From assembly GCF_040183065.1 (NCBI RefSeq), contig NC_091117.1:103822501-103886500 (forward strand): a DNA stretch of 64,000 bases, in the 5' to 3' direction. This document shows positions 32,472-45,155 of the stretch, one piece after another; within the stretch, counting starts at the first letter, position 1; each line of letters starts with the position of its first letter. The notes under the pieces are model-generated. The model was not told the origin of the DNA. It did no database searches and was given only the letters and a program-made list of their open reading frames with translations. The stretch is from Periplaneta americana (lineage: Eukaryota > Arthropoda > Insecta > Blattodea > Blattidae). The translations under genes were made by a program, and so were the position numbers.

Positions 32472-34131
32472 GTTGTTGTTATTGTTGTTGTTTTCTAATA
32501 CCAGGCGTTTGACAATAAAGTCATTTGACCTCTTGCACTCGAATATTTTTCAAAGATATTATCATGACCAGCCACTGAAGCACAGATTCTGAGGTGTTCC
32601 GAATCCATTTCTTGGTTTGAGTTGCACAATGGGCAGTTAGGGGACTGATATATTCCAATTCTATGCAGGTGTTTAGCCAAACAATCATGGCCTGTTGCCA
32701 ATCTAAATGCAGCTACAGACGATTTTCGTGGTAAATCGGGAATTAACTGTGGATTTTGATGCAGAGAGTTCCATTTTTTCCCTTGGGATTGTGTTATCAA
32801 ATTTTGTTTGTTGAAGTCTAAGTATGTAGAGATTTAATAAATCTTTTCACAGAGTAATACGTAGATTTAGTAACAGGTCTGTAAGTAGCAGTGCTGCCCT
32901 TCTTTGCTAAAGCATCCGCATTCTCGTTTTCCAGGATTACACAATGGGATGGTATCCATTGGAATACGATTCTTTTATTGAGTGATATTAATTGAGAGAG
33001 CATTTTAGTTATTTCTGCTGTTTGAGATGAAGGTGTGTGTTTAGAGACTATTGATAGAATAGCTGCTTTGGAGTCTGACAATATAACTGCATTCCTAAAT
33101 TTATTGATGTGGCATAGAAGATTCCTGAGACTTTCATTTATTGCAATGATTTCACCATCAAAACTTGTTGTTCCATATTCAAGAGATCTATAAAGTGAGA
33201 AGAGACAGCACGTAACACCTGCACCGGCACCTTGTTCTCTGGAGATCAAGGATCCGTCAGTGTATAAACGAAGCCAGTTTTGTGGAGGGTACCTAATATT
33301 AATTGTCTCTAAAGACAATTGTTTGAGTATTTCAGTGTTTACTTCTGATTTCAGTATTTCTTCTGTTAAATTTAGATTATATTCTATATTTAATAGAGTT
33401 AAAGGGTTTGGTTTAATTTGTAAGTTTTCTTTCAAATTCAGGATATTGATTTTCTGTTTTAATTCTTGAACAATGGATATGAATGTTTTTTTAGTTTTCA
33501 ATCTAAAAAGAGGACTGTATGAATGCCAATTGTTTCCTGGTAATCTGATAAGTTTTTAATATAGAATCAGTGCTTTTTCTTCTATTGTCATTTTGATGCT
33601 GTTAATATTAGTGAGGAATCTCATAGAATCTATTGGAGTTGTTTTGATTCCACCAGTAATGAGACTGAGAGCTTGGTTTTGAACATATTCTATGTCGTTT
33701 ATGAAAGGTGAAGTAATTAAAATTTCTCCGCAGTATGTCAGCACTGACTGTATAAACATTTTGTATGTAGTGTTCAAAGTATTCCTAGAGCATCCCCATT
33801 TCTTTCCTGCTAGTCTTTTTAGAAGGGAGAATCTTTTACGAGCTTTTTCAGAAATGTATTTCAAATGGTTGCTCCATGTTAACTTACTATCGAAAATAAC
33901 TCCAAGATATTTGGATTCATAAGTCCTAGGAAGGTGTAGGCCATTGTATTGGATATTGAATTCTCTTTCTTTTTTACCGAGTGAAAATATTTGGTAGTTA
34001 CTTTTGCTTAAATTGAGTGTCATCAAATTTGATGTATTCCATTCATGTAGTTGATTTAGAGCTTTAAGAGCAGAATTTTGAATTTTGTCTCTATGTCTGT
34101 AAGATCCGGAAGTCCACAAAACTAAAGGATA
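32472..34131 (-). mobile_element. 5'-truncated LINE with RNase H domain, 1660 bp
   Basis: Flanked by AAAGGATAT on both sides (32463-32471 and 34132-34140), a convincing target duplication. The minus-strand 3' end terminates in an (AAC)n-type tail, seen as GTTGTTGTT from 32472. Retained coding starts in the reverse transcriptase thumb and continues through RNase H and a C-terminal cysteine motif. This is like I/R1/Jockey-related insect LINEs with RNase H. Confidence 0.85.
32495..34119 (-). pseudogene. LINE ORF2 C-terminal half: RT thumb, RNase H, Cys motif
   Basis: 33556-34119 gives the RT C-terminal part (NLSKSNYQIFSLGKKEREFN, then KYLGVIFDSKLTWSNHLKYI). 32818-33501 gives a complete RNase H1-type domain with its acidic residues visible: LYTDGS, FDGEIIAINESL, ILSDSKAAI and NENADALAKKG, preceded by FQWIPSH. 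32495-32800 ends with KHLHRIGIYQSPNCPLCNSN and SEHLRIC, a CCHC-like tail. The pieces lie in different frames, so at least two shifts have occurred. The YADD region is beyond the 5' truncation. Confidence 0.85.
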
Positions 34132-34784
34132 AAAGGATATACAAGACTTTTAAAATAACAATATACTACATTTTCACAGCCGCCTTAGATTATAGCGTTG
34201 TTGTTCCTGCAATAACTCCTATGTGCAAAATATAAAATTTTTGAGTAGGAAGAAAAAATCACATTTATTCATTCCATGGAAATGGTACATAGGAGATCAT
34301 GAATTCTTACATTTCCGAAAGAAAGAAATATAATTACATATCACTATATATGCTGTATCACTATTTAAGTTATTTGAAGGGTTCAGAACCATAGTGGGCC
34401 AAGCTCCATTTACTGAAGACGTAGAAGACAAGGGTTAAAATTAAGTTATTACCATAATTCAATGGAAACATATAGGAAGTAATAATAAGTTTACACATTA
34501 AAACTAAATGATATGTCAATCTTCATTAAACTATGGTTGCATCTAATAACAAATAAGAAACATGTTAAAGGAATTGTCATTGCACCAAATGAGTGATATC
34601 TGGACCAAAATGATTTCATTTTAATTATTTAAATACAATTTATAAATTAAGTAATATATTAAACGATTTATCCTTCTATCAAACACGAATGTTCCCTGGA
34701 TCAAATCTCCTATTTTAATTATGTAATTACTTTATATTTATTTCCAACGGCTGCAGCGGAGCGCACAGGTACGGCTAGTAAATA

Positions 34785-35129
34785 AATTATAAATAAAACA
34801 AAATAAAAAGAAAACCAATTTTCAGAAATAAAGTGAAAGAACTTATTCAAGCTTCCCATCTGCCAATCCTGCTCACATCAGTCATGCAATTTCACGGGTT
34901 GTGCGCGAAACAAAACAGCAATAAAAGACAAAGTTTCCACTCTTTCTGGCTGGCATCCTTCCTTTTAAAACTTCCTGACAATAACACCCCTACATTGCAA
35001 TGCATACGACTTCTTTTCCTCAGCAGCTTCTTGTTCTAGCTTAAGAACGTGGTGCCACGTGACAATAAGTTGTGAAGTTGTTTTCGTGCTGTTTTAGTTA
35101 ATAATAATTTTAAAAGTGGTTCTGAAAAT
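34785..35129. other. Unassigned interval
   Basis: AT-rich sequence with AAATAAAA-type runs and one chance frame at 34833-35039. No recognised similarity. Confidence 0.5.
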
Positions 35130-36554
35130 ATGAAGAGGAACACCAAAATTGGCCAAGACTAGTGCTTTCAATGACGCAGAATCTCTAGAAGTTAATTCTG
35201 TCGGTGAAATGTGTCGTGATATAGTTAATTAGGAATTGAGTAGTTCTGCACAGCATACTCGTACCGGTAGTGACATTGGCCTGTTGGTGAAAGAAACGAA
35301 GTGTATTAACATTTTTAGAGATGTTAATGTTGGGTATGAAACCCTGACAATTGATATAAAACCTGATAGCTCATATGTATTTCCTGTACGTCTGCATGGG
35401 TCTAAAAGACTTAAATTTCAAAATAAGTGGCTGGATAGGTGGAGGTGGCTAACATGTTCAAAAGCGCAAGATGGTGCTTATTGCCGTTATTATGTTCTGT
35501 TCTGTAAGCAAGGCGTAGGTTAAGGTGGTCATCAGAACTTGGGCTGTATGATGACAAAGCCATTTTGGAAGAATGCGTTAGAAGCATTTAATAATCGCCA
35601 GGCAACTGCTTATCATAAAGACTGTGTCCAATCAGTTGAGCGATTTATGGCAATTAATGACAAGGAAGAGGATGTAGCATCTCAGATCAATAGTCACAGG
35701 TGAAAAGAAATTCAGGAAAATGGAGAAACTCTTCTCTCAATAATAAAAACAATAATATTTTGTGGAGAACACGAATTGCTTTTGAAAGGCGATGCAGATA
35801 GTGATCTCTTTTTTTTTTACTAGGTTATTTTATAACGCTTTATCAACAGCTTAGGTTATTTAGCATCTGAATGAGATGACGGTGATAATGCCGGTGAAAT
35901 GAGTCCGGGGTCCAGTACCGAAAGTTACCCAGCAATTCATATTAGGTTGAGGGAAAACCCCGGAAAAAACCTCAACCCGACCGGGAATCGAACCTGGTCT
36001 CGCGGCCAGACGTGCTAGCCGTTACTCCACAGGTGTGGAGGATAGTGGTCTCTTAAAATTTTCAAAATCTGAGAAGAAAGAACATTTCGCTCTCGTTTAC
36101 ATTTCCGTTTGGTGACAAAACTTTAGAAAATCATGTGGCTAATGTGAAAAAAAAATCCACTTACATAAGCCATATAATTCAAAATGTTCTGGATATATGC
36201 GGGAAAATAATACGAAGAAATCTTATCAGTGATGTAAATGAAGCTAAATGTTTTAGCATCATTGCAGATGAAACTTTAGATATTTCAGGAACGGAGCAGT
36301 TCTCTATTTGTGTACGATATGTCAACTTCAGGTATTTGCTGAGAGAAGATTTCTTACGTTTCGTAGGCCTACCTATATATTATGACCTCAGTGGTAAAAA
36401 CATTGCTCAGACAGTAACAGAAGAGTGCATCAACTTCGGTTTAGATATGAGCAACCTGGTGGGACAAGGGTATGGTGGTGCGTCATCTATGGCTGGAAAA
36501 TTCAATGGAGTTGAAGCTAAAGCAGGGACGTTGCTAGGGTGTGCGAAAGGGTGA
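35130..36554 (+). pseudogene. hAT transposase relic (TTF-type finger, DUF4371), split by SINE
   Basis: ATG at 35130 (MKRNT..., shifted after three codons). The 35236-35523 frame has the TTF-type finger KRLKFQNKWLDRWRWLTCSK, then DGAYCRYYVLFC. After a stop, 35550-35700 has KPFWKNALEAFNNRQATAYH. A family-3 SINE interrupts it at 35811-36040. 36135-36554 continues with NVLDICGKIIRRNLISDVNE, FSIIADETLDISGTEQFSIC (first catalytic Asp region) and GQGYGGASSMAGKFNGVEA. Similarity stops at about 36554, so the second half with the dimerisation domain is absent. Confidence 0.8.
35811..36040 (-). mobile_element. tRNA-derived SINE, family 3, with 14-bp target duplication
   Basis: Complete head (complement of CGTTACTCCACAGGTGTGGA and of CGACCGGGAATCGAACC), body and 3' end. 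Flanking repeats GATAGTGATCTCTT (35797-35810) and GATAGTGGTCTCTT (36041-36054) differ at one base. Confidence 0.9.
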
Positions 36555-37451
36555 GTAAGTACCCCATAAAATATCGAAGTAGCTCTTTCCGCACCCCAAA
36601 GGGCATTTAAAGCCGTGATTTGGGGAATTTACTTAAAAAAATACTATGCATAAGTTATTTTGAAGAACAAAAACATATTCCTGTAAGAGTGTAAAACAAA
36701 TTTGATTAGACGCGAGAAATAAAAACGAGCCATTATTCAAACTGTACATAACATCTGACATTTTACACGATTCACAGTTAAACGCAAATCAACGGTAATC
36801 TTGTTTTTATTCCATCACTAACTAACGTTACATCTGCTTGAACATCGTTCGCATTAATATGTATTGGTGCAATGCAGTTGACTCGACAATGAACATTCCC
36901 GGATGTCAAGACTCATTATTGGTAAGCCTATAAGCTATATTAATTATTTTTCAATATATTTAACATTTTTATTAAATGAAATTAACATGATTATAATCTA
37001 TGTAGAACAACAAAACTATTTGTGAAGTTTCAGGAAGATTGAATGAATTTGAATTTTCATATGACGTCATATTAGCTGTGTTACGAACTGAGCGCGTATC
37101 ACGACAATAATGTATTATAAAATCGGTCTCATGCTTAACATTCGGCAGGTCTTTGAGCGGCCTCGTGCGTAACATTCGGCAGGTCTTTGAAATTTAATTG
37201 TATTATTGTTTTGAATTTCTTGTGTCGCCGCTCCAATCACTCGCCTCAATTTCACTGTTGCAACCAATAAGCTATTTCCATTATAAAATGACACCTACTT
37301 GTCTAATTCACTTGGACTAAAACCGAGGTTGCAATGTTTTGCGAAATAAATAATTAGTTTGCTCCAGACTAGTGTCCCGATGTGAAATGCGAACATGTGG
37401 AGGCCATGGGAAATAAATAGTGCGTCAAGTAGTGTTAATGTTTCAAATAAT

Positions 37452-37504
<53 letters not shown>

Positions 37505-37802
37505 CAATAATGCTCTCAGTGCGAGTGAATTTGTCAGTGAACAGAGCTCTAGCAGCAGGCAGATCACAGGTGTATTGAACAAACAGTCTCAGCGAATTAT
37601 ATGCAACGTAGCCTATATGAATATATTAAAAATTCTCTGCCATAAAAGGGACCAATAGTTGAAACTGCAAAGCCGGTAGGACTGAGTAGACAAAATGTCA
37701 TTAAGAAGAGGGCCTAAAACACCTCAGAAAAGCGCAACAAAATGCAGAAATTGAGGAAAAAATCGATAATTTTACTTGCGATATAGTTCGTAGGGAAGTG
37801 CC
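36555..37802. other. Mostly unassigned; (AAT)n and a short direct repeat
   Basis: A direct repeat of AACATTCGGCAGGTCTTTGA lies at 37137-37156 and 37172-37191. An (AAT)n tract of about 16 units lies at 37454-37500. No gene recognised. The asparagine-rich or leucine-rich frames over the tract are artefacts. Confidence 0.6.
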
Positions 37803-38222
37803 TCTGGGATAGGGACCTTGCATTTTATCGATGGCGTCATGGATCACCAACAGTATATAAACATACTGAAGACCAATCTTCATACATCTGCAGAGAAAAT
37901 GGGGATTAGACAAGATGTTGTATTTAAGCAAGATAATGACTCCAAGCACACCGCTTTCAATACGCGCTTATGGATTCTGCATAACAGGCCAAAGTATAAA
38001 GAAATGCTTGCACAGTCTCCGGACATTAACCCCATTGAGTATTTATGGGAACATCGGAAAATAAGAATTTGTTCAAGGCAAATTTGCAGCAAGCAAAACC
38101 TGAAATACGGTTTAGAAGAAGAATTGAGAAATATCCCTGTTTCAGTAACTTAAAGTTAGTCGAGTCGATGCCACGCCGTTTGGAAGCCATCTTGAAATCC
38201 AAAGGGCTTCCTGCAAAGTATT
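37803..38222 (+). pseudogene. Tc1-like transposase C-terminal relic
   Basis: Reads GTLHFIDGVMDHQQYINILK, then MGIRQDVVFKQDNDSKHTAF (second catalytic Asp in QDND) and LAQSPDINPIEYLWEH (Glu of the DD34E triad in IEYLWE). After a frameshift near 38150 the end is KLVESMPRRLEAILKSKGLP to the stop at 38221-38223. The first catalytic region and the DNA-binding domain are missing. Terminal repeats were not found. Confidence 0.85.
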
Positions 38223-38223
38223 G

Positions 38224-39889
38224 AACTCCGAAAATAGAGACAAAAATAGCCATAATAAGGAACTGTATCAATATTTTTTGTTCGTTGATTTTTGTTATTA
38301 ATGTATAAATTATTTTTACGTGTTATTTATTGTGTTAAAACAGAGGAAACTGCGTTTATTTGACTTTGTAGAGTACAATTTATAGGTGCATATTTTTGTT
38401 ATTGTATAATATAGTAAATAACTAATTACATATATTAATTACGTCTATCTGTAATATTGTTCAGTGTATCATTACTATCTACACTCACTGTATAATACTG
38501 TTTAGAGTTTAGACAATTATCTCAGAATTTTCGAATTTAAATACAAACATTAATTAAACTAATAAAGGTAATTAACTTAATCTACCTTTTCCAAAAAGTA
38601 AAAAACAAACATTATAACACTTCATCAGAGTATCTGATATTCAATTATTTTCATGTTGGCTACATTCCTGCACATTCTCAAGTCGTTCTGTTATTTCGAT
38701 GAAGAATTTGCCTGAAAATCCGATATCTAGTAATAAGATATTTTTATATTTCCAAACATTTTCTTTCTTCATGATGCAGTAGCACATATTTTGTGGTCTT
38801 CAAGGACCCCAGTATTTTTACAAAAAATACTGTGGTTATAAATTATCACTTCATTACATTCATTAAGGAGTTACTTATAGTTCGACTAATGTTAAACCAG
38901 AAAAAGATTTGTCACGCTTATAATGGCTATCAAATAATAATACATAGGCCTACATCTTACGAGTGAATTATACGTTTCTATAGGAGAAAGACGTTTGATG
39001 AACAATGATAAAAACATGATGAAGAAATCTAACTTTGAAAATGGCCAAGGAAACTAGAGAATATTGAAGGCGCCCGTGCATTACAACTGCAAAGTGTACG
39101 GCTAGGATTGACTACAAGAACAAACTATTGTATGTCAGAGATGCGACTCATTAAAGATACTATGCTGAGATTTTTAATCAATTTGAAAAGAAATAATAAA
39201 CATTTTCTTGTTATTTGAAAGCGTAAGTGGTGCTTGCAGCTGTTAAATGTACACCTCGCCACTAACTGTAAAACTATCTTTTTATATTAGAGAGATTTTG
39301 AGCTTCAAGTGACTGTTCAGAGAATGAACAAGCAGTATAATAATTTCACTTTTTTTCGTAGAAACATTTAAGAGGACACGTGTGATTTTTAAAACTTCTA
39401 CAATTTTTATCCAAAATTTATTAATTTTAAACTACATGAACATGCCTACAATAGGCTTACTATCATCTGTACAAGATTTGGTGCAATTAGGGCTAATAGT
39501 TCTGATATATTTTTAAATATATATTGACGTCACTAAAAAGGCTTCTTGCGACTAAGTTTTCAAAATTTTTAGTTCATATTGGCTCAAAATCTTAAAAATA
39601 TTCATGCGAATATAAACTAATTATCTTTACGAGCTCAGTCTAAATAGAGTCACAATAAATTTTAAGTGGATTTTCTTAATTTTTCAGCATAGTGTTCCCT
39701 TAATAAAAATTTCTCTAATGGAGATTTTTTTGTCTCATAAAATAACATTTCACTGGTTCTCAGTTTATATTACACCCTCAACTGCAAGTAGTACTAATAG
39801 TTTCAACATACCTCAAATTAAGCGTATATTCTACTTTGATAAATTCAAAGAAATCGTTCAATTAAAGTACAACCAAGGTCTAGTACATA
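38224..39889. other. Intronic stretch without recognisable features
   Basis: AT-rich, with only short chance frames. I see no tRNA-like heads, transposase motifs or terminal repeats. Confidence 0.5.
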
Positions 39890-40065
39890 CAGTCACGAAA
39901 CTTGAGGTGATTTTTTGCATTTCTCGCGATACAACGCTCCAAGTGGTTAGCAACTGAGAGTACTAGGAACAATAGACTGTGCGATAGTAGCGACCCTAGT
40001 GGCTAGAAACTAAAGTTCAACTTGTCATTGGATGCATATTCCCTACGTATTGAGCTTCGTGACTG
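39890..40065. mobile_element. MITE, 176 bp, TA target duplication
   Basis: The ends CAGTCACGAAACTTGAG and (read inward) CAGTCACGAAGCTCAA form an inverted repeat with TA on both sides (39888-39889 and 40066-40067). No coding capacity. Probably Tc1/mariner-mobilised. Confidence 0.7.
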
Positions 40066-40311
40066 TATGTATTAGACTGTGGTGCAACTACAGTATCATT
40101 GCAGAATGACATAAGTAAGAAAGAACTTTGAACTATACAGTTTGCTTTCTTCATGTTAGGCTGTTTTTCTTGTAACTTCGATCTTTATCAAATTCAGAGA
40201 TGCGTTGTCGGCATAATATGCAAGTATTTTCCCTAGATAGAGACTGTTTTTGTTTGCAGCACTCAAATTTTTTTTGGTAATTGCCTTTCAAGATTTATCG
40301 CTAACTTGATT
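40066..40311. other. Unassigned interval
   Basis: Nothing recognised. 40299-40311 is the left target duplication (CGCTAACTTGATT) of the adjacent SINE. Confidence 0.5.
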
Positions 40312-40549
40312 TTTTTACTTGGTTATTTAACGACGCTGTATCAATTACGAGGTTATTTAGCTTCGATGGAATTGATGATAGCGAGATTATATTTGGTGAG
40401 ATGAGGCCTAGGATTCGCCATAGATTACCTGAAATTTGCCTTATGATTGGGGAAAACCTCGAAAAACATCCAACCAGGTAATCAGCCCAAGCGGGAATCG
40501 AACCCGCGCCCGAGCGCAACTCTGGATCGGCAGGCAAGCGCCGGTGGCT
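40312..40549 (-). mobile_element. tRNA-derived SINE, family 1, with 13-bp target duplication
   Basis: Same structure as the copy at 26385, with part of the A-box head deleted (GCAAGCGCCGGTGGCT). Perfect 13-base flanking repeats CGCTAACTTGATT at 40299-40311 and 40550-40562. Confidence 0.92.
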
Positions 40550-40562
40550 CGCTAACTTGATT

Positions 40563-41199
40563 AAAGTTCAGAAAGCAGTATTTTGTTCCCTCATTTTTGC
40601 TAAAATACCTAAAAGCATTTAGGCCTAATTGTTCTTTTGTTACAAGCATCTGTTGAGAAAAAAAGAAGATAATAATCTTTACTTTACAATATCAGAAGTT
40701 AAAAAATATGCAGGAAATTGAAAAACAACGTTCTGGCAAAGAAAGTTCTTTCCCCATAAGGTTATTTCACTAGTAGTTCCAAGCAGAAAATATTTCGCTA
40801 TACAATTTGGCTGTACAATCTAAATACGATACTTAATTGTGTTATATGTTAACGTTAGACTGGAGAGCTGGCGAACAAAGAGTAGTTACTACCACCTCGA
40901 GAAACAAACTTCACTAAATTTTCTCGGCCTTTTAAGATAGGCCTGCTTAAAACTATTACAATTTTCACTTACTAAAATTTTGCTTTCCTCATATTAAGCT
41001 TAAGTAATTTGCAACCTCTTCTTCATTGAAGGCTGTTAAAGTGACCTTAGGGCAGTATTAGACTACTAACATTTCACGAGATATGAATGATCACCAGACC
41101 TCGGTTCAGGGTACCGAAACTCATAAAGTTATGAATGCACGAACGTCAGTTGCTCGATAGAGCTGGTAGTGAACACATCGCTGGTGCCGTTCAGTGAAG
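40563..41199. other. Unassigned interval upstream of the Tx1-like LINE
   Basis: AT-rich, no recognised similarity. The 5' boundary of the LINE may lie anywhere between about 41090 and 41340. Confidence 0.4.
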
Positions 41200-41359
41200 T
41201 GTAATGTTGTGAGAGTTTAAGTACATAGTTATATTCAGATTCATAGAATATAACCCAGAAACATACAACAGTTCTGTTATTTCTTGTATATTATATTCTT
41301 ATTATTATTTTTATTTATTAATTTTTTTTTTGTATTCTCAAGTATATTGTGCAAAAACA

Positions 41360-42642
41360 ATGGCTACGATACAAAGGAAAAATACAGTGAAAATAGTGTT
41401 TACAAGTGAAGTGCAGAGACCGACGGCTTTAGAAATCCATAATTGGATTGATGAAACATTACAGATCACAGCAGACCAAATTGAAATGATTCAGCTGAAT
41501 ACACTGGAAAAGTCAATATATATAAAATTGGTATCAGTGATTCATTACGATCGATTGATGAATAAATATACAGACCCAGTTAACTTTAGATATGACAACG
41601 GAACAATAGTTAAAGTGGCTCTACAGCGTGCGGATGTCAACACGGTTACAGTGCGACTATTTAACTTACTCTCAGAAATAGACGATAATACAGTGATCCA
41701 GTCTCTCTCATCATACGGAACTGTGAAACACGTTCGTTCAGAGGTTTGGAGTACACAATATAAATACTCTGTACGTAATGGTGTTCGAGCGATTCGTATT
41801 GAAATCAAGAAACATATACCGATCAAATTGGTCATTACCGGCTATGCTGCCATACTACATTATCCAGGACAACCCCAGCTGTGTCATATATGTGGGGAAG
41901 AATCACATAGACTACGGTCACAATTTCCGAATAAAATGTTTAATCTGCCTGTTAACATTACAGGAAGGAAACCCCTGCTAAGTGATGTAGTACGAGGTGG
42001 GTCATCTAATGTACTGGAGCCAACACGGGTGACTGAGGAAGAAGAAGCCCTAAGCAAAGAAAGTAAACAAGAGAATATGGATACGAACAAGGAAGAGATT
42101 GTGGAAGAAGAGACCGACACGTCCTCGGAGACCGAAATGGCAAAATCAGCGGCACCTACAACTATTCATCTTACACTAGGCGAATTAAACCAGACACAAG
42201 ATACAGAGATTGAGAAGGAGCCCACCACCAGACAAGTATAACAACTGACGGTTGCATGGAAACAACTTCAGTCCCTACAATAGTGCAACCGCCCCATTCT
42301 CCTGAAGAACTGTCACCAAATGCAGATCGCAGTAAACAAGTGGAACAGTCTGAAGAAACTCCCGTTAAGAAAATGAAACAAACACAACATGAATTTCCAC
42401 GAGACCCACGCCTCAGAGGACGTGAATCGGGGCCTAATGTTACCTCCACAGAAAAAAATATGTTCGCGACTCATACCAGTAATAAAATGAAAGCCACCCA
42501 ACGCCCGCACCCATATGCGATATATGGACGCACTAAAGACGGAAGCAAGAAGGACAGCACTGATGAAAAATCCGCTCTCCAAGAAGACCGGCGAATAATG
42601 GATACAGATGAAACTAAAGCTCTGGAAACATCCCAAACCTAA
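41360..42642 (+). pseudogene. LINE ORF1 (RNA-binding protein), frameshifted
   Basis: The ATG at 41360 opens MATIQRKNTVKIVF; the frame also runs upstream without an ATG. An RRM-like segment lies at residues about 95-160 (VTVRLFNLLSEIDDNTVIQS, then SVRNGVRAIRIEIKKHIP). The zinc knuckle CHICGEESHRLRSQ near 41885 has CX2CX4H but a Gln where the last Cys should be. The frame stops at 42241, and an acidic and basic C-terminal part continues in another frame at 42256-42642 (EETPVKKMKQTQHEFPRDPR). One frameshift near the stop and the missing Cys indicate loss of function. It is a retrotransposon coat-type protein, not a retroviral gag. Confidence 0.8.
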
Positions 42643-45155
42643 CGAAGCTGAGGGAACAGGGAGATGCTGAAAACGTCACACAGGTTAAGATTCTGGATTA
42701 CAATGTTTATACCAGGTTAGTGTTCTCTTAAGAAACAACAAATACGATATGTTTTCATATTCGTTTAAGAATTCTATCTTTCTTCTTCTTATTATGCATC
42801 TAATTCGCAACTATGCCACTCTTAACATAAACTGTTTACGAAGCCTCCCTAAACAACAGTTGTTGCGTTCATTTATATACAATAATGATATTGATGTCAA
42901 CATTGATAATTTCAACTTCCTGCAACCAAATTACAATGTTATAAGTAATGTGGGAGAAGCAAATAGAGGAACAGCAATAATATATAGAAGCGGGTTACCC
43001 ATCAAACAATCTGAACTGCATTCCAGTGGTAGAAGTTTATCAATTTTAACAGAAGCCAATGAACTGATAGTTAATGTTTATTTACCATCAGGAACAAATA
43101 ATAGAACGGAACGGGAACGCGTGATTTCTGAAGATCTTCCTTTCTATCTTCGACACAAATAACAATATGCTCATCCTAGGAGGAGACTTCAACAACGTAC
43201 TTAATGCTAAAGACCAATTAGGCGCCTATAACCCGTCCCCAGGTTTGAAAAGAATTTGTGAAGACTTACAGTTGCTAGATTCGTGGGAAGTTTGCCATTG
43301 AAACTACGTAGAATTTACATTCTACCGCGGTAACTCGGCTTCCCGGATAGATAAAATTTTTCGTTTCTAAACAACACAAAGAAAAAGTGATTCATGCGCG
43401 TGTAAGCCCAGTGGCCTTCAGTGATCATCATTGCCTCATAGTTAAAATGGAAGTGAATAATACTATTCCTAAATGTGGTCGCGGATACTGGAAAATGAAT
43501 GCTGCGTGGTTATATGACGACAACATACGAGATGAGTTTCGCGAAAGAAGGGAAACAGCAAAAAGACGAGCATTGCACGCAAATATGACTGAATTACAAA
43601 AATGGCTTAGAATTTATAAACCCTCCATTAGTTCTTTTTTTTTCAAATCAATTGGAAAGGAGAAGGCCCAGGAAAGAAGAAATATGAGCGACTTCTACAA
43701 CACTTTACTTCAGCAACTAATTATGAAGCAAAGAGCTGGACAGAACGTCGAAGATGAAATAAAGAAAATAAAACATCGCGTTTTGCAATTTCAAGAACAC
43801 ATTATGGAAGGAGTCAAAACTCGATCACGTACTAAAACAACCACGGAGGAGGAGAGAGCATCCTTATACCAGATTGCGACAGAAAAGAACAGAGGTCAAA
43901 AGAAATATATCTCCAGTCTCACAACAATAGATAATCGTCATATTACATCATGTAAAGAGATACTACATGAAGCAGAATTATACTACACTCTGTTATTTGG
44001 ATATAAACCGTCTGACGAAAAAGAACAAGTTACAGTACTAGAACACATAACAACTTGCATCCCGGAGGAGGAAATAAATCTACTAACAAACCCCATAAGT
44101 CTTGATGAAATCTCACAAGCTATAAAAACTTCCAGTAAACACTCTGCACCTGGGCCGGATGGAATTGGTTACAGCTTCTACAAACAATATTGGGACTTCA
44201 TTAAACAGGAAATGCATCGACTGATGAACGAATTGCTGTGTACGACTGATTCTCCCATGGGATTTAACGAAGGAATTATCATCCTAATACCCAAGAAGAT
44301 GACTCCAACAATCATTAAGGATTTTCGTCCTATTACACTTCTGAATGCTGACTGTAAATTATTTTCAAAAATAATAGCCAATAGAATCCTGCCGTATCTA
44401 CCATCACTCCTTGGAAATGAACAGAAATGTGGCGTTCCTGGCAGGTCGATTATAGAAAATCTTGTAGTAATAAGAGACACCATTATACAGCTTGAAAGTG
44501 GAAACAAGGAGAAAGCAGCTCTATTATCTTTGGATTTCCAAGGAGCTTTTGATAATATGCATCACCAATATATGTTTCAGATCGTGCGTAGAATGAAAAT
44601 ACCCTACTTAATCATAAATGCCATCAATTTTCTTTACACGGAGGCACATTCCAGAGTACAAATAAATGGGTACTTCACGCACCAAATTAAACTTCAGAGT
44701 GCTGTAAGACAAGGTTGCCCACTGTCCATGTTACTGTACTCTCTTTGCTCAGAACCGTTAATTAGGATGCTACAGGCTTATCTAACTCGTTACATACCGC
44801 AAGACAATTTATTCTCAACGATAGCATATGCTGATGACATAGTGATACGATTAAGACACCCCAATCAAATGGCAGACCTTCAACGCATCCTTAGGAGTTA
44901 CGAATTAGCATCGACAGCTAAAATCAACCTTCAAAAATCCACATTATTACCACTGGGGAATTGGCCTGTCGACAGATCTTTCGCAGAGATACCTATAAAC
45001 GATCGGGTCAAGATACTTGGGATGATTATCCATGCACAGGGGCGGACGCAGGATTTTTTTTCGGGGAGGGATTTGTGGAGATAGTAAAAATGGAGTAATG
45101 AGAAATAAGTTTATATACTCACAATTTGTTTCCGAGTCACAAACATTTACAAGTT

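Larger units (their letters stand above)
31873..34778 (+). mobile_element. Non-autonomous Helitron, copy 2, carrying a LINE
   Basis: Starts TCTATACTAATAATAAATCT only 12 bases after copy 1 ends, and ends ACGGCTAG before a T at 34779. The shared segments are 31873-32459 and about 34580-34778. Between them lie a LINE insertion (32472-34131) and about 450 bp not present in copy 1, including a segment near 34141-34570 that may be lost from copy 1 or acquired by copy 2. Confidence 0.75.

Noticed and set aside
37295-37658. Poly-Asn and poly-Leu frames
   Set aside because: Both strands of an (AAT)n microsatellite.
41360-42241. Retroviral or LTR gag gene
   Set aside because: No LTRs, protease or integrase; the downstream ORF has an endonuclease of the LINE type and a YADD reverse transcriptase.
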